Assembly (NCBI GenBank): GCA_963826145.1
Contig: CAWGVW010000001.1
Location: 558,001-622,000, forward strand
Direction: 5' to 3'
DNA from: JBGPLJ01 sp963826145
GTDB lineage: Bacteria; Pseudomonadota; Gammaproteobacteria; Steroidobacterales; Steroidobacteraceae
DNA: 64,000 nucleotides
A model generated the notes under the pieces. That model worked only from the letters and a program-made list of their open reading frames with translations. It searched no databases and was not told the DNA's origin. Made by a program: the position numbers and the translations under genes. Shown one piece after another: positions 52,478 to 60,436 of the stretch (positions within the stretch are counted from its first letter, which is position 1; the number at the start of each line of letters is the position of its first letter).

Positions 52478-53848
52478 CTACGACCCGTCGCCCGCCACGC
52501 GCTCGCGCTGCCCGGCCGCGCCGTCGAGTTCACGAATGCTTGACTCATAGGCGCGTGCGAAGGCTTCGACGAATACGTGCGGCATCGAATCGCCCGAGCC
52601 CTGCGTGAGGCCGCGGAAGAATTCCGTGTACAGCTCCCAATTGCGGGCCTTGGTATTGCCGCCCATGATGCTCGAGCGTTTCGCGCCGCGCGCGAACCGC
52701 TCCTCGAGTTCTTCGGGGCTCAGGCGCTGGATGAAATCGGCGAGCGCTGCCTGCATCGCTTCCATGATCGCGCGTTCGTGATGACCGATGTCCCGGAATC
52801 CCGCCCGCACGGCTTCCGCTTGCGTCACATTGCGGCCCGTCGCTCCTGCGAGAAGCCGGCTCAGCGCCTCATCGACGCCTGCTGTGAGTGTCAGCGAGCT
52901 GCTTTCCTCGTCCGTCGCCTGGATCCGCAACTGGTTCTTCAGTTCCGCGCGGGACTGACGCGTCGCCGTGAGGCCAAGAACCATTTCACGCAGCAGCTGA
53001 CCCGCGGTCTGCAGGAAGCGGCTGTGATGCTCCGAGGGTATGGCGTTTGCGGGGATACCCGCGCCACGGCAGAGACTCTGGATGGCTGCCGCCACGTCGG
53101 AAACGTCGGCTGTCTCGACGCGTGGCCGCGAACCGGAAACAGACAGTGACGATTCCGTCGCGGCCGGCTTCGCTTGCGCTCCGGGTCTGCCCGCCGCATA
53201 CGGTCGCGTCGACATGTGCCAGGGCTTGCCTCGCTCGGAGGTGCCATCGCCCTGCTTAAGTTCCGCGTTGTCGTCGAGCAGTGACTTGACGCTGCTCTGG
53301 CGGCTTGCCCGGTGATTGCGCTTCCCAGGGGACTTGATCGGTTGGCCGTAGGCATCGACCGGTCCGTAGGGACTTCCTGACTCGCCGTTGTGATCGCTTG
53401 CGAGCAGCGAATCGAGGTCGAGCGCTTCACCGAGATCGCCCTGGATCGACTTCGCAACCGCCGAACCCGGCGTGCCGCGGCCGTCGTAAGCGATGATCGC
53501 GCTCTTGTCCGGCGGAAAATCGTTCGAGGCGTCGATGCTCACCAGCACTTCGAAATCGCCGAAGCGCAGGCGGTCGCCGTCCTTCAGTTCGTGGTGGGCG
53601 AGCTTCCCGAGCGGTTCGTTCGCGTCATTCACGTACATGCCGTTGGTGCTGGTGTCGAGCAGCACGTACCGCCCCTCGCGATATTCAATTCGCGCGTGGT
53701 GGGCGGAGATGTAGCGCTCCGCGTCGGGCAGAATCCAGTCGTTGTCCGCGGCCCTGCCGATGGAACCGCCATGCACGCCAAAGACTTTGCTGGCGCGGTC
53801 GCCGAGCTGCTTGCCTTGGGAGCTGACAACGCGCAATCGCATCGCCAT
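52478..53848 (-). CDS. tagH: Type VI secretion-associated FHA protein TagH, orphan
   Basis: A 456-residue protein. The N-terminal FHA domain (about 5-95) has GGSIGRAADNDWILPD, YISAHHARI and TSTNGMYVN, all phosphothreonine-binding signatures. A low-complexity linker leads to a C-terminal domain (about 270-430: LREMVLGLTATRQSRAELKN ... AVRAGFRDIGHHERAIMEAM) as in TagH/ImpI proteins of type VI secretion. In T6SS loci this protein links threonine phosphorylation to assembly. No other T6SS gene is in the window. It lies next to tRNA-Ser, between mltF and purL, which are usually adjacent. Confidence 0.82.
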   Translation of the reverse strand: MAMRLRVVSSQGKQLGDRASKVFGVHGGSIGRAADNDWILPDAERYISAHHARIEYREGRYVLLDTSTNGMYVNDANEPLGKLAHHELKDGDRLRFGDFEVLVSIDASNDFPPDKSAIIAYDGRGTPGSAVAKSIQGDLGEALDLDSLLASDHNGESGSPYGPVDAYGQPIKSPGKRNHRASRQSSVKSLLDDNAELKQGDGTSERGKPWHMSTRPYAAGRPGAQAKPAATESSLSVSGSRPRVETADVSDVAAAIQSLCRGAGIPANAIPSEHHSRFLQTAGQLLREMVLGLTATRQSRAELKNQLRIQATDEESSSLTLTAGVDEALSRLLAGATGRNVTQAEAVRAGFRDIGHHERAIMEAMQAALADFIQRLSPEELEERFARGAKRSSIMGGNTKARNWELYTEFFRGLTQGSGDSMPHVFVEAFARAYESSIRELDGAAGQRERVAGDGS

Positions 53849-54022
53849 GATCTTCCCTCGCTAAAAAGACGGTCTCCATCCGGGAGATTGCCGCCACACA
53901 CACATCTGCTGCCTTCCTTTTGGCTCCTGTCGCACCCCGGATTTCCCCGTCCGGGCTGCCACCCCCGAGCCGGGAGGCACCGTATAATGCAGCGCAAGTT
54001 AACAGTGGGCGGGACCGGTCGT

Positions 54023-54364
54023 ATGGCTACCAGTCACATTTTCAAAGTGATGTTCGTGAACCAGGGCAAGGTCTACGAGATCTATGCGCGCAAGGTGAGC
54101 CATGGCGCACTTTTTGGATTTATCGAGGTCGAGGAACTCGTGTTTGGCGAGCGTTCGGGCGTCGTTGTCGACCCGGCAGAGGAGAAGATTAAGTCAGAAT
54201 TCTCCGGGGTAAAACGCACTTATCTGCCGCTGCACTCGGTCCTGAGGATCGACGAAGTGAAGAAGCAGGGCGTCAGCAAGATCATGAGCATCGAGGGCGG
54301 AAACGTCGCCCAGTTTCCGATGCCGATCTACCCACCGGGCGGCGACTCGACCGCCAAAAAGTAG
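54023..54364 (+). CDS. DUF1820 family protein
   Basis: A 113-residue conserved gammaproteobacterial protein of unknown function: HIFKVMFVNQGKVYEIYARK, GFIEVEELVFGERSGVVVDP, and NVAQFPMPIYPPG match the DUF1820 pattern. TATAAT at 53983-53988 is a likely -10 box, 34 bases before the ATG. It is followed by the large nested palindrome that precedes purL. Confidence 0.88.
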   Translation: MATSHIFKVMFVNQGKVYEIYARKVSHGALFGFIEVEELVFGERSGVVVDPAEEKIKSEFSGVKRTYLPLHSVLRIDEVKKQGVSKIMSIEGGNVAQFPMPIYPPGGDSTAKK

Positions 54365-54371
54365 CCGTAGC

Positions 54372-54610
54372 CTCAGCGAGAGGGTTGCCGGAGGGGCCGT
54401 GTCTGGCGTCCGGCTCCACGCGAAGGGTGTTGGATTAGGGAGGTCCTTTCGGGATCGTAAAACATCAGGAGGTTTTTCCGAAGCCTCCAGGGATGGATTT
54501 ACGGCGGTCCCGAAAGGACCTCCCTAATCCAACACCGGACGTTCAGCGTCTGCCCGCAAACATCGCCAGACCGGACGCCAGACACCCCCTCCGGCAACCC
54601 TCTCTCTGAG
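54372..54610. repeat. Nested palindrome, family member 2 (239 bp)
   Basis: Outer arms 54372-54413 and 54571-54610 are reverse complements over about 40 bases with one mismatch and a two-base bulge (core AGAGGGTTGCCGGAGGGG). Inner arms 54426-54459 and 54501-54536 pair over about 34 bases and contain GGGAGGTCCTTTCRGGATCG, also present at 19.3 kb. A small GGAGG/CCTCC hairpin lies at the centre. No ORF is inside. These 318 bases between the DUF1820 gene and purL otherwise hold only the purL promoter. The structure could form a long cruciform or a branched RNA hairpin acting as a terminator. Confidence 0.88.
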
Positions 54611-54623
54611 ACTGCGGTCGCGA

Positions 54624-54653
54624 TTGGCGGCTGAATCGCCAGTTCTGTATGAT
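54624..54653 (+). promoter_or_regulatory. Candidate purL promoter
   Basis: TTGGCG (54624-54629), 18-base spacer, TATGAT (54648-54653), 29 bases before the purL ATG and directly after the nested palindrome. Confidence 0.45.
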
Positions 54654-54682
54654 TCGCGCCCCGTTTGAGGCACCGCGACAGA

Positions 54683-57600
54683 ATGCTGCAACTCGCCGGC
54701 GCGCCAGCACTCTCGGCTTTCCGTCTCGACAAACTTCTGCGCGCGCTCAAAGCCCTCCGCCCGGATATCGAGGCGGTCGATGCACACTTCGTTCATTTCG
54801 CGGCCACGCGACGCACGCTCAGCGCGGCCGAACGGCAAATTCTCGATCGGCTCCTGACCTACGGTCCACGCCTGCCTGACGAGGCGGTGCGCGGCGAACT
54901 CGTGCTTGTCGTTCCGCGGCTGGGCACGATCTCGCCTTGGTCGAGCAAAGCGACCGATATTGCCCGCGTCTGTGGACTCGAGGCGATCGAGCGCCTGGAG
55001 CGCGGTATCGCCTATCGGCTGGCGGCGCCGAAGCCGCTCGGGCGCGAAGAACTCGCGCGCCTGGCGCAGCCGCTCTACGACCGGATGACCGAAATCGCGA
55101 TGTTCGATACGGCCGATGCGGATCGATTGTTCACCCATCACGACCCACGGCCACTTGGCACTATCGTGCTCGGCAAGGACGCGAGCGCAGCGCTGGAACG
55201 CGCTAATTCCAAACTCGGTCTCGCGCTGTCCGCCGACGAAGTCGACTATCTCGCCGAGAACTATCGGCGTCTCGAGCGCGATCCGACCGATGTCGAGCTC
55301 ATGATGTTCGCGCAGGCGAACTCCGAGCATTGCCGCCACAAGATATTCAACGCGCAGTGGATCATCGACGGCGAACGCCAGCGCAAGTCGCTCTTCGCGA
55401 TGATCCGCAACACGCACGAACGCAATTCGAAGGGTGTGCTCTCGGCGTATCGCGACAACGCGGCCGTGCTCGAAGGGCCGACGCTGGCGCGCTTCTTCGC
55501 CTCGGGCGCAGGCCGGCAGTATCGATATGGCTACCAGGACGAACCCGCGGACATCGTACTCAAGGTCGAGACGCACAATCACCCGACGGCGATATCGCCG
55601 TTTCCGGGCGCAGCGACCGGATCGGGCGGGGAAATTCGCGACGAAGGCGCAACCGGCCGCGGCGCGAGACCCAAGGCGGGTCTCGTCGGCTTCACAGTAT
55701 CGAACCTCAGGATTCCGGGCTTCTTACAGCCCTGGGAAACCGACCACGGCAAGCCTGCGCGCATTGCCTCGGCGCTCGACATCATGATTGAAGGACCGAT
55801 CGGCGCCGCGTCGTTCAACAACGAATTCGGCCGGCCCAACATCGCGGGCTATTTCCGCACGCTCGAGCAATCCGTCGGCAGTGGGCAAGGCAAGCGTCTC
55901 TTCGGCTACCACAAGCCGATCATGATTGCGGGCGGCCTCGGTAACATCCGGCGCGCGCACGTCGCGAAATTGGAAGTCAGTGTCGGCGCCCGCATCGTCG
56001 TCCTCGGTGGCCCGGCGATGCTCATCGGCCTTGGCGGCGGAGCGGCGTCTTCCGTCACGAGCGGCGCGGCGAGCGCAGACCTCGACTTCGCATCGGTTCA
56101 GCGCGGAAACGCCGAGATGCAGCGGCGCGCCCAGGAAGTCATCGATCGCTGCACGGCGCTCGGCGAGTCGAATCCTATTGAGCTCATCCACGACGTCGGC
56201 GCCGGAGGCCTCGCGAACGCGGTGCCCGAAGCGGTGGCTCACAGTCATCGCGGCGGGCTCATCGATCTGCGCGCGGTTCCGAATGCCGAGCCCGGTATGT
56301 CGCCGATGGAACTTTGGTGCAATGAAGCCCAGGAGCGCTACGTCCTGACCATCCGGCCTGACGGCATGACGATGTTCGCGGACTTCTGCCGGCGCGAGCG
56401 CTGCCCGTACGCTGACATCGGTGCGATCACCGCGGACGGGCGCCTCGTCGTTGAGGATTCGAAGTCCAATGACCGCCCCATCGACCTGCCGATCGACGTG
56501 CTGCTCGGCAAACCGCCCAAGATGACACGCGACGTCAAGCGGATCGCGCGCCCGCGTGAGGACTGGGATGGCAGCGGTCTCGACCTGCGAGAATCCGTCG
56601 AGCGCGTCCTGCGGCTGCCCGCGGTCGCCGACAAGTCGTTTCTGATCACGATCGGCGATCGTACCGTCGGCGGCCTCATCAGCCGCGATCCGATGGTCGG
56701 GCCGTGGCAGGTGCCGGTGTCGGACGTTGCCGTGACCACCAGCAGCTTTCGCGGCGTCGCCGGCGAAGCGATGGCGATGGGCGAACGCACGCCGGTCGCG
56801 ATGCTCGACGGTCCTGCGTCCGGCCGCCTGGCGGTGGCCGAGGCCATCACCAATATCCTCGCAGCGGACATTGCGGACCTTTGTGATGTCCGCCTGTCGG
56901 CGAACTGGATGGCGGCGGCGGGCGAACCGGGCGAAGACGCCGAGCTCTACGCAACCGTGAAAGCCGTCGGCGAGGACTTCTGCCCGGCGCTCGGCATCAC
57001 GATTCCGGTCGGCAAGGATTCGCTCTCGATGAAATCGACCTGGAGCGACGCCAAAGGCAGGCACTCGGTCGAAGCACCGGTCTCGCTCATCGTCTCGGCG
57101 TTCGCACCGGTCGCTGATGTCCGCAGGACCTGGACGCCGCAGCTTCGAACCGACGCCGGCGATACCGAATTGCTGCTCCTCGATCTTGGCGGCGGCCGCA
57201 ATCGGCTGGGAGGGTCCGCGCTCGCGCAGGTGCACGGCCGCATCGGGACGGAGCCGGCCGATGCCGGCGATCCGGCCCAGCTCGTGAAACTCACGGCCGC
57301 GCTCGCCGAGCTTCGATCGCAGGGGCTCGTGCTCGCCTACCACGACCGGTCCGACGGCGGGTTGCTCGTCACGCTCGTCGAGATGGCGTTCGCCGGTCAC
57401 TGTGGATTCGACGTGACGGTGCCCGCGCCGGCATCCGGCGTGCTGGCCGTGCTCTTCTCGGAGGAGCTGGGCGTAGTTCTGCAGGTTCGCACGCAGGACT
57501 CGGCCAGGGTGCGCGTGCTCTTCGACCGGCACGGGCTCGGCGCGCATGCAAGCGTTATCGGGCGCGTGCTGCCGGGCGATGACCTGCACATTCGCTGCGG

Positions 57601-58579
57601 GACGGAGGAGTTTCACGACAGCCGGACGCGCCTGCACCGCATCTGGTCGGAGACGTCCTATCGGCTGCAGGCCTTGCGCGACGATCCGGATTGCGCGCGC
57701 GAGGAGTACGAGTCGCGCTCGGACGGCGCGGACCCCGGGCTTCAAGTGCGTCTGCCGTACGCGCCGCAGGACGACATTGCGGCGCCATACATCGCGCGCG
57801 GTGCACGCCCGCGTGTCGCCGTGCTGCGCGAGCAGGGCGTCAACGGTCACGTGGAGATGGCGGCCGCTTTCGACCGAGCCGGGTTCGAATCGCATGACGT
57901 CCATATGACGGACATTCTCGGCGGTCACGTGCGGCTTGAGGATTTTCGCGGCATCGTTGCCGGCGGTGGCTTCTCCTACGGCGACGTCCTCGGCGCCGGC
58001 GAAGGCTGGGCCAAGGCCATACTGTTCAACGGCCGCGCGCGCGGCGAGTTCGAGAGGCACTTCAGCCGCCGCGACGCGTTCTCGCTCGGCGTCTGCAACG
58101 GCTGTCAGATGTTCGCGGCGCTGCGCGAGATCATCCCGGGGACGGAGCACTGGCCGCGCTTCGTGCGCAATCGCTCGGAACAGTTCGAAGCGCGATTGAG
58201 TCTCGTCGAGATCGTCGACTCGCCCTCGCTCATCTTTCAGGGCATGCAGGGCGCGATCTTGCCGATCGCGGTTGCGCACGGCGAGGGCCGCGCGGAATTC
58301 GCGACCGCTGCGGGAGCCGGGACGATCGCGGCCGATGGTCTCATCGCGATGCGCTTCGTCGACAACTACGGACACGTGGCGAGCCGCTATCCAGCGAACC
58401 CGAACGGTTCGCCGCTCGGCATCGCGGGTTTGTGTTCGACGGACGGTCGCGTGACCATCACGATGGCGCACCCCGAACGCGTGTTCCGTTCGGTGCAGAA
58501 TTCCTGGCATCCGCCCGAGTGGGGCGAAGATGGCGGCTGGCTGCGGATGTTCCGCAATGCCCGCGTCTGGGTCGGCTGA
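54683..58579 (+). CDS. purL: Phosphoribosylformylglycinamidine synthase (large single-chain type)
   Basis: A 1298-residue enzyme of purine synthesis converting FGAR to FGAM. N-terminal PurS-like part, linker, two FGAM-synthase halves with MMFAQANSEHCRHKIFNA and LKVETHNHPTAISPFPGAAT, DRTVGGL and GKDSLSMKSTW, then a glutaminase domain with the nucleophile in LGVCNGCQMFAAL and the active-site His in VAHGEGR. Single-chain PurL is the gammaproteobacterial form. The ATG at 54683 begins MLQLAGAPALSAFR as in relatives. hutU follows after 20 bases. Confidence 0.98.
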   Translation: MLQLAGAPALSAFRLDKLLRALKALRPDIEAVDAHFVHFAATRRTLSAAERQILDRLLTYGPRLPDEAVRGELVLVVPRLGTISPWSSKATDIARVCGLEAIERLERGIAYRLAAPKPLGREELARLAQPLYDRMTEIAMFDTADADRLFTHHDPRPLGTIVLGKDASAALERANSKLGLALSADEVDYLAENYRRLERDPTDVELMMFAQANSEHCRHKIFNAQWIIDGERQRKSLFAMIRNTHERNSKGVLSAYRDNAAVLEGPTLARFFASGAGRQYRYGYQDEPADIVLKVETHNHPTAISPFPGAATGSGGEIRDEGATGRGARPKAGLVGFTVSNLRIPGFLQPWETDHGKPARIASALDIMIEGPIGAASFNNEFGRPNIAGYFRTLEQSVGSGQGKRLFGYHKPIMIAGGLGNIRRAHVAKLEVSVGARIVVLGGPAMLIGLGGGAASSVTSGAASADLDFASVQRGNAEMQRRAQEVIDRCTALGESNPIELIHDVGAGGLANAVPEAVAHSHRGGLIDLRAVPNAEPGMSPMELWCNEAQERYVLTIRPDGMTMFADFCRRERCPYADIGAITADGRLVVEDSKSNDRPIDLPIDVLLGKPPKMTRDVKRIARPREDWDGSGLDLRESVERVLRLPAVADKSFLITIGDRTVGGLISRDPMVGPWQVPVSDVAVTTSSFRGVAGEAMAMGERTPVAMLDGPASGRLAVAEAITNILAADIADLCDVRLSANWMAAAGEPGEDAELYATVKAVGEDFCPALGITIPVGKDSLSMKSTWSDAKGRHSVEAPVSLIVSAFAPVADVRRTWTPQLRTDAGDTELLLLDLGGGRNRLGGSALAQVHGRIGTEPADAGDPAQLVKLTAALAELRSQGLVLAYHDRSDGGLLVTLVEMAFAGHCGFDVTVPAPASGVLAVLFSEELGVVLQVRTQDSARVRVLFDRHGLGAHASVIGRVLPGDDLHIRCGTEEFHDSRTRLHRIWSETSYRLQALRDDPDCAREEYESRSDGADPGLQVRLPYAPQDDIAAPYIARGARPRVAVLREQGVNGHVEMAAAFDRAGFESHDVHMTDILGGHVRLEDFRGIVAGGGFSYGDVLGAGEGWAKAILFNGRARGEFERHFSRRDAFSLGVCNGCQMFAALREIIPGTEHWPRFVRNRSEQFEARLSLVEIVDSPSLIFQGMQGAILPIAVAHGEGRAEFATAAGAGTIAADGLIAMRFVDNYGHVASRYPANPNGSPLGIAGLCSTDGRVTITMAHPERVFRSVQNSWHPPEWGEDGGWLRMFRNARVWVG

Positions 58580-58599
58580 GGAATCGTGGGGGGGACTCG

Positions 58600-60273
58600 A
58601 TGACTACTCGCAAACGTGACGTGACGCTGCACGCGCCGCGAGGTTCGACGCTCAGTTGCCGGGGCTGGGTGCAGGAAGCGGCGCTTCGCATGCTCCACAA
58701 CAACCTCGACCCGGACGTTGCCGAGAATCCGCGCGAGCTCGTCGTGTATGGCGGCATCGGCCGGGCGGCACGCAACTGGGAATGCTTCGACGCGATCGTC
58801 GCAACGCTCAAGCGCCTTGGCGACGAGGAGACGCTCCTCATTCAATCCGGGAAACCCGTCGGCGTCTTTCGCACGCACGCGGCAGCCCCGCGTGTACTGA
58901 TCGCGAACTCCAATCTCGTCGGCCATTGGGCCAACTGGGATCACTTCTTCGAGCTCGACCGCAAGGGCCTCATGATGTTCGGCCAGATGACCGCGGGCTC
59001 GTGGATCTACATTGGCTCGCAGGGCATCGTTCAAGGGACCTACGAGACCTTCGTCGAGGCGGTGCGCCAGCACTATGGCGGCGACCCGCAGGGCAAGTGG
59101 CTCCTGACCGGCGGCCTCGGCGGCATGGGCGGCGCACAGCCGCTCGCCGCGAGCTTCGCCGGGCTCGCCTCGATCTCGGTGGAGGTCGACGCCACGCGCA
59201 TCGACATGCGCCTGCGCACGGGCTATCTCGACCGGCGCGCGGATTCACTCGCCGAAGCTTTCACCATGCTCGAAGGAGCGCTTGCGAAAGGTGAAGCGAT
59301 CTCGATCGGCCTCCTGGGAAACGCCGCGGAAATATTTCCGCAGATCCTCGCGGGCAATGTGCAGCCGCATCTCGTGACCGATCAGACCTCGGCCCACGAC
59401 CCGCTCAACGGCTACATTCCGATCGGCTTTTCGCTTGAGCAGGCCGCGCGGCTTCGCGCAGACGATCCGAAGCAGTACGTGGAGCGCTCGAAGGCGTCGA
59501 TGGCCGTGCAGGTGCGTGCCATGCTCGGCTTTCAGGCGCGCGGGATTCCGACTTTCGACTACGGCAACAACATCCGCGCGATGGCGCGCGATGCGGGCGT
59601 CGCGAACGCATTCGACTTCAAAGGATTCGTGCCGCTCTACGTCCGGCCGCTCTTCTGTGAAGGCATGGGGCCATTCCGCTGGGTCGCGCTGTCCGGGGAC
59701 CCGCAGGACATCGCGCGGACGGACGCGAAGGCCCGCGAGCTCTTCCCGCACAAGGCGGACCTGCATCGCTGGCTCGATCATGCGAGCCGGCGCATCCGAT
59801 TCCAGGGATTGCCCGCGCGCATCTGCTGGCTTGGCTACAAGGAACGGCACCTGCTCGGCCTCGCCTTCAACGAGATGGTGCGCAAGGGCGAGCTGAAAGC
59901 GCCGATCGTCATAGGCCGCGACCATCTCGACTCGGGATCGGTCGCTTCGCCCTATCGGGAAACGGAGGGCATGCGTGACGGTTCGGATGCTGTCGCTGAC
60001 TGGCCGGTCCTCAACGCATTGCTCAACACAGCGGGTGGCGCGTCATGGGTGAGCTTCCACCATGGCGGGGGCGTCGGTATGGGCTATTCCCTGCATGCGG
60101 GGGTTGTGATCGTCGCGGACGGCAGCGAACGGGCACAGGCGGCGCTTGACCGCGTCCTCACGAACGATCCGGGCACCGGTGTCATGCGCCATGCGGACGC
60201 CGGCTACGAGCGCGCGATCGACGTGGCGCGCGAGCGCGGACTCGACCTGCCGATGGTCAATACGCCCAGGTGA
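58600..60273 (+). CDS. hutU: Urocanate hydratase
   Basis: A 557-residue enzyme of histidine degradation that hydrates urocanate using tightly bound NAD. GGLGGMGGAQPLAASFAG is the NAD-binding signature, FDYGNNIRAMARDAG and FCEGMGPFRWVALSGDP are active-site regions, and HHGGGVGMGYSLHAG is near the C-terminus. GGGGGG provides the ribosome-binding site. It follows purL on the same strand; hutH lies 3.4 kb away on the other strand, so the hut genes here are not one operon. Confidence 0.97.
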   Translation: MTTRKRDVTLHAPRGSTLSCRGWVQEAALRMLHNNLDPDVAENPRELVVYGGIGRAARNWECFDAIVATLKRLGDEETLLIQSGKPVGVFRTHAAAPRVLIANSNLVGHWANWDHFFELDRKGLMMFGQMTAGSWIYIGSQGIVQGTYETFVEAVRQHYGGDPQGKWLLTGGLGGMGGAQPLAASFAGLASISVEVDATRIDMRLRTGYLDRRADSLAEAFTMLEGALAKGEAISIGLLGNAAEIFPQILAGNVQPHLVTDQTSAHDPLNGYIPIGFSLEQAARLRADDPKQYVERSKASMAVQVRAMLGFQARGIPTFDYGNNIRAMARDAGVANAFDFKGFVPLYVRPLFCEGMGPFRWVALSGDPQDIARTDAKARELFPHKADLHRWLDHASRRIRFQGLPARICWLGYKERHLLGLAFNEMVRKGELKAPIVIGRDHLDSGSVASPYRETEGMRDGSDAVADWPVLNALLNTAGGASWVSFHHGGGVGMGYSLHAGVVIVADGSERAQAALDRVLTNDPGTGVMRHADAGYERAIDVARERGLDLPMVNTPR

Positions 60274-60322
60274 TGCGTGGACGCGACAGTCGCGTTTGTC
60301 ACGCAATTCGTCCCGTCAAGTC

Positions 60323-60351
60323 TTGTCTTGGGCCTTTCCATGCAATAGGCT
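60323..60351 (+). promoter_or_regulatory. Candidate promoter of the TonB receptor gene
   Basis: TTGTCT (60323-60328), 17-base spacer, TAGGCT (60346-60351). Transcription would start just before the perfect inverted repeat at 60364-60399 and leave a leader of about 80 bases. No ORF of note lies in this 163-base gap. Confidence 0.4.
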
Positions 60352-60363
60352 TCCCTCCACCGT

Positions 60364-60399
60364 GGCGCAAATCCAACAGTCGTACGCCTGATTTGCGCC
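60364..60399. promoter_or_regulatory. Perfect 10-bp inverted repeat in the receptor leader
   Basis: GGCGCAAATC (60364-60373) and GATTTGCGCC (60390-60399), loop 16 bases. It lies downstream of the candidate -10 box and upstream of the receptor ATG. There is no T run, so it is more likely an operator or an mRNA hairpin than a terminator; ending hutU transcription is an alternative. Confidence 0.5.
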
Positions 60400-60436
60400 G
60401 GCTGAAATAAACGTTGTTAATTCAGGAAGGGGCCTC

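Noticed and set aside
53990..54364. DUF1820 gene considered as part of a T6SS with tagH
   Set aside because: It is on the opposite strand with its own promoter and belongs to a widespread family with no T6SS link that I know of.
55724..58510. A 928-codon open frame on the minus strand inside purL
   Set aside because: High G+C with strong codon bias leaves the antisense frame open. The translation is Arg/Asp/His-rich low-complexity sequence with no domain, while purL is complete on the other strand.
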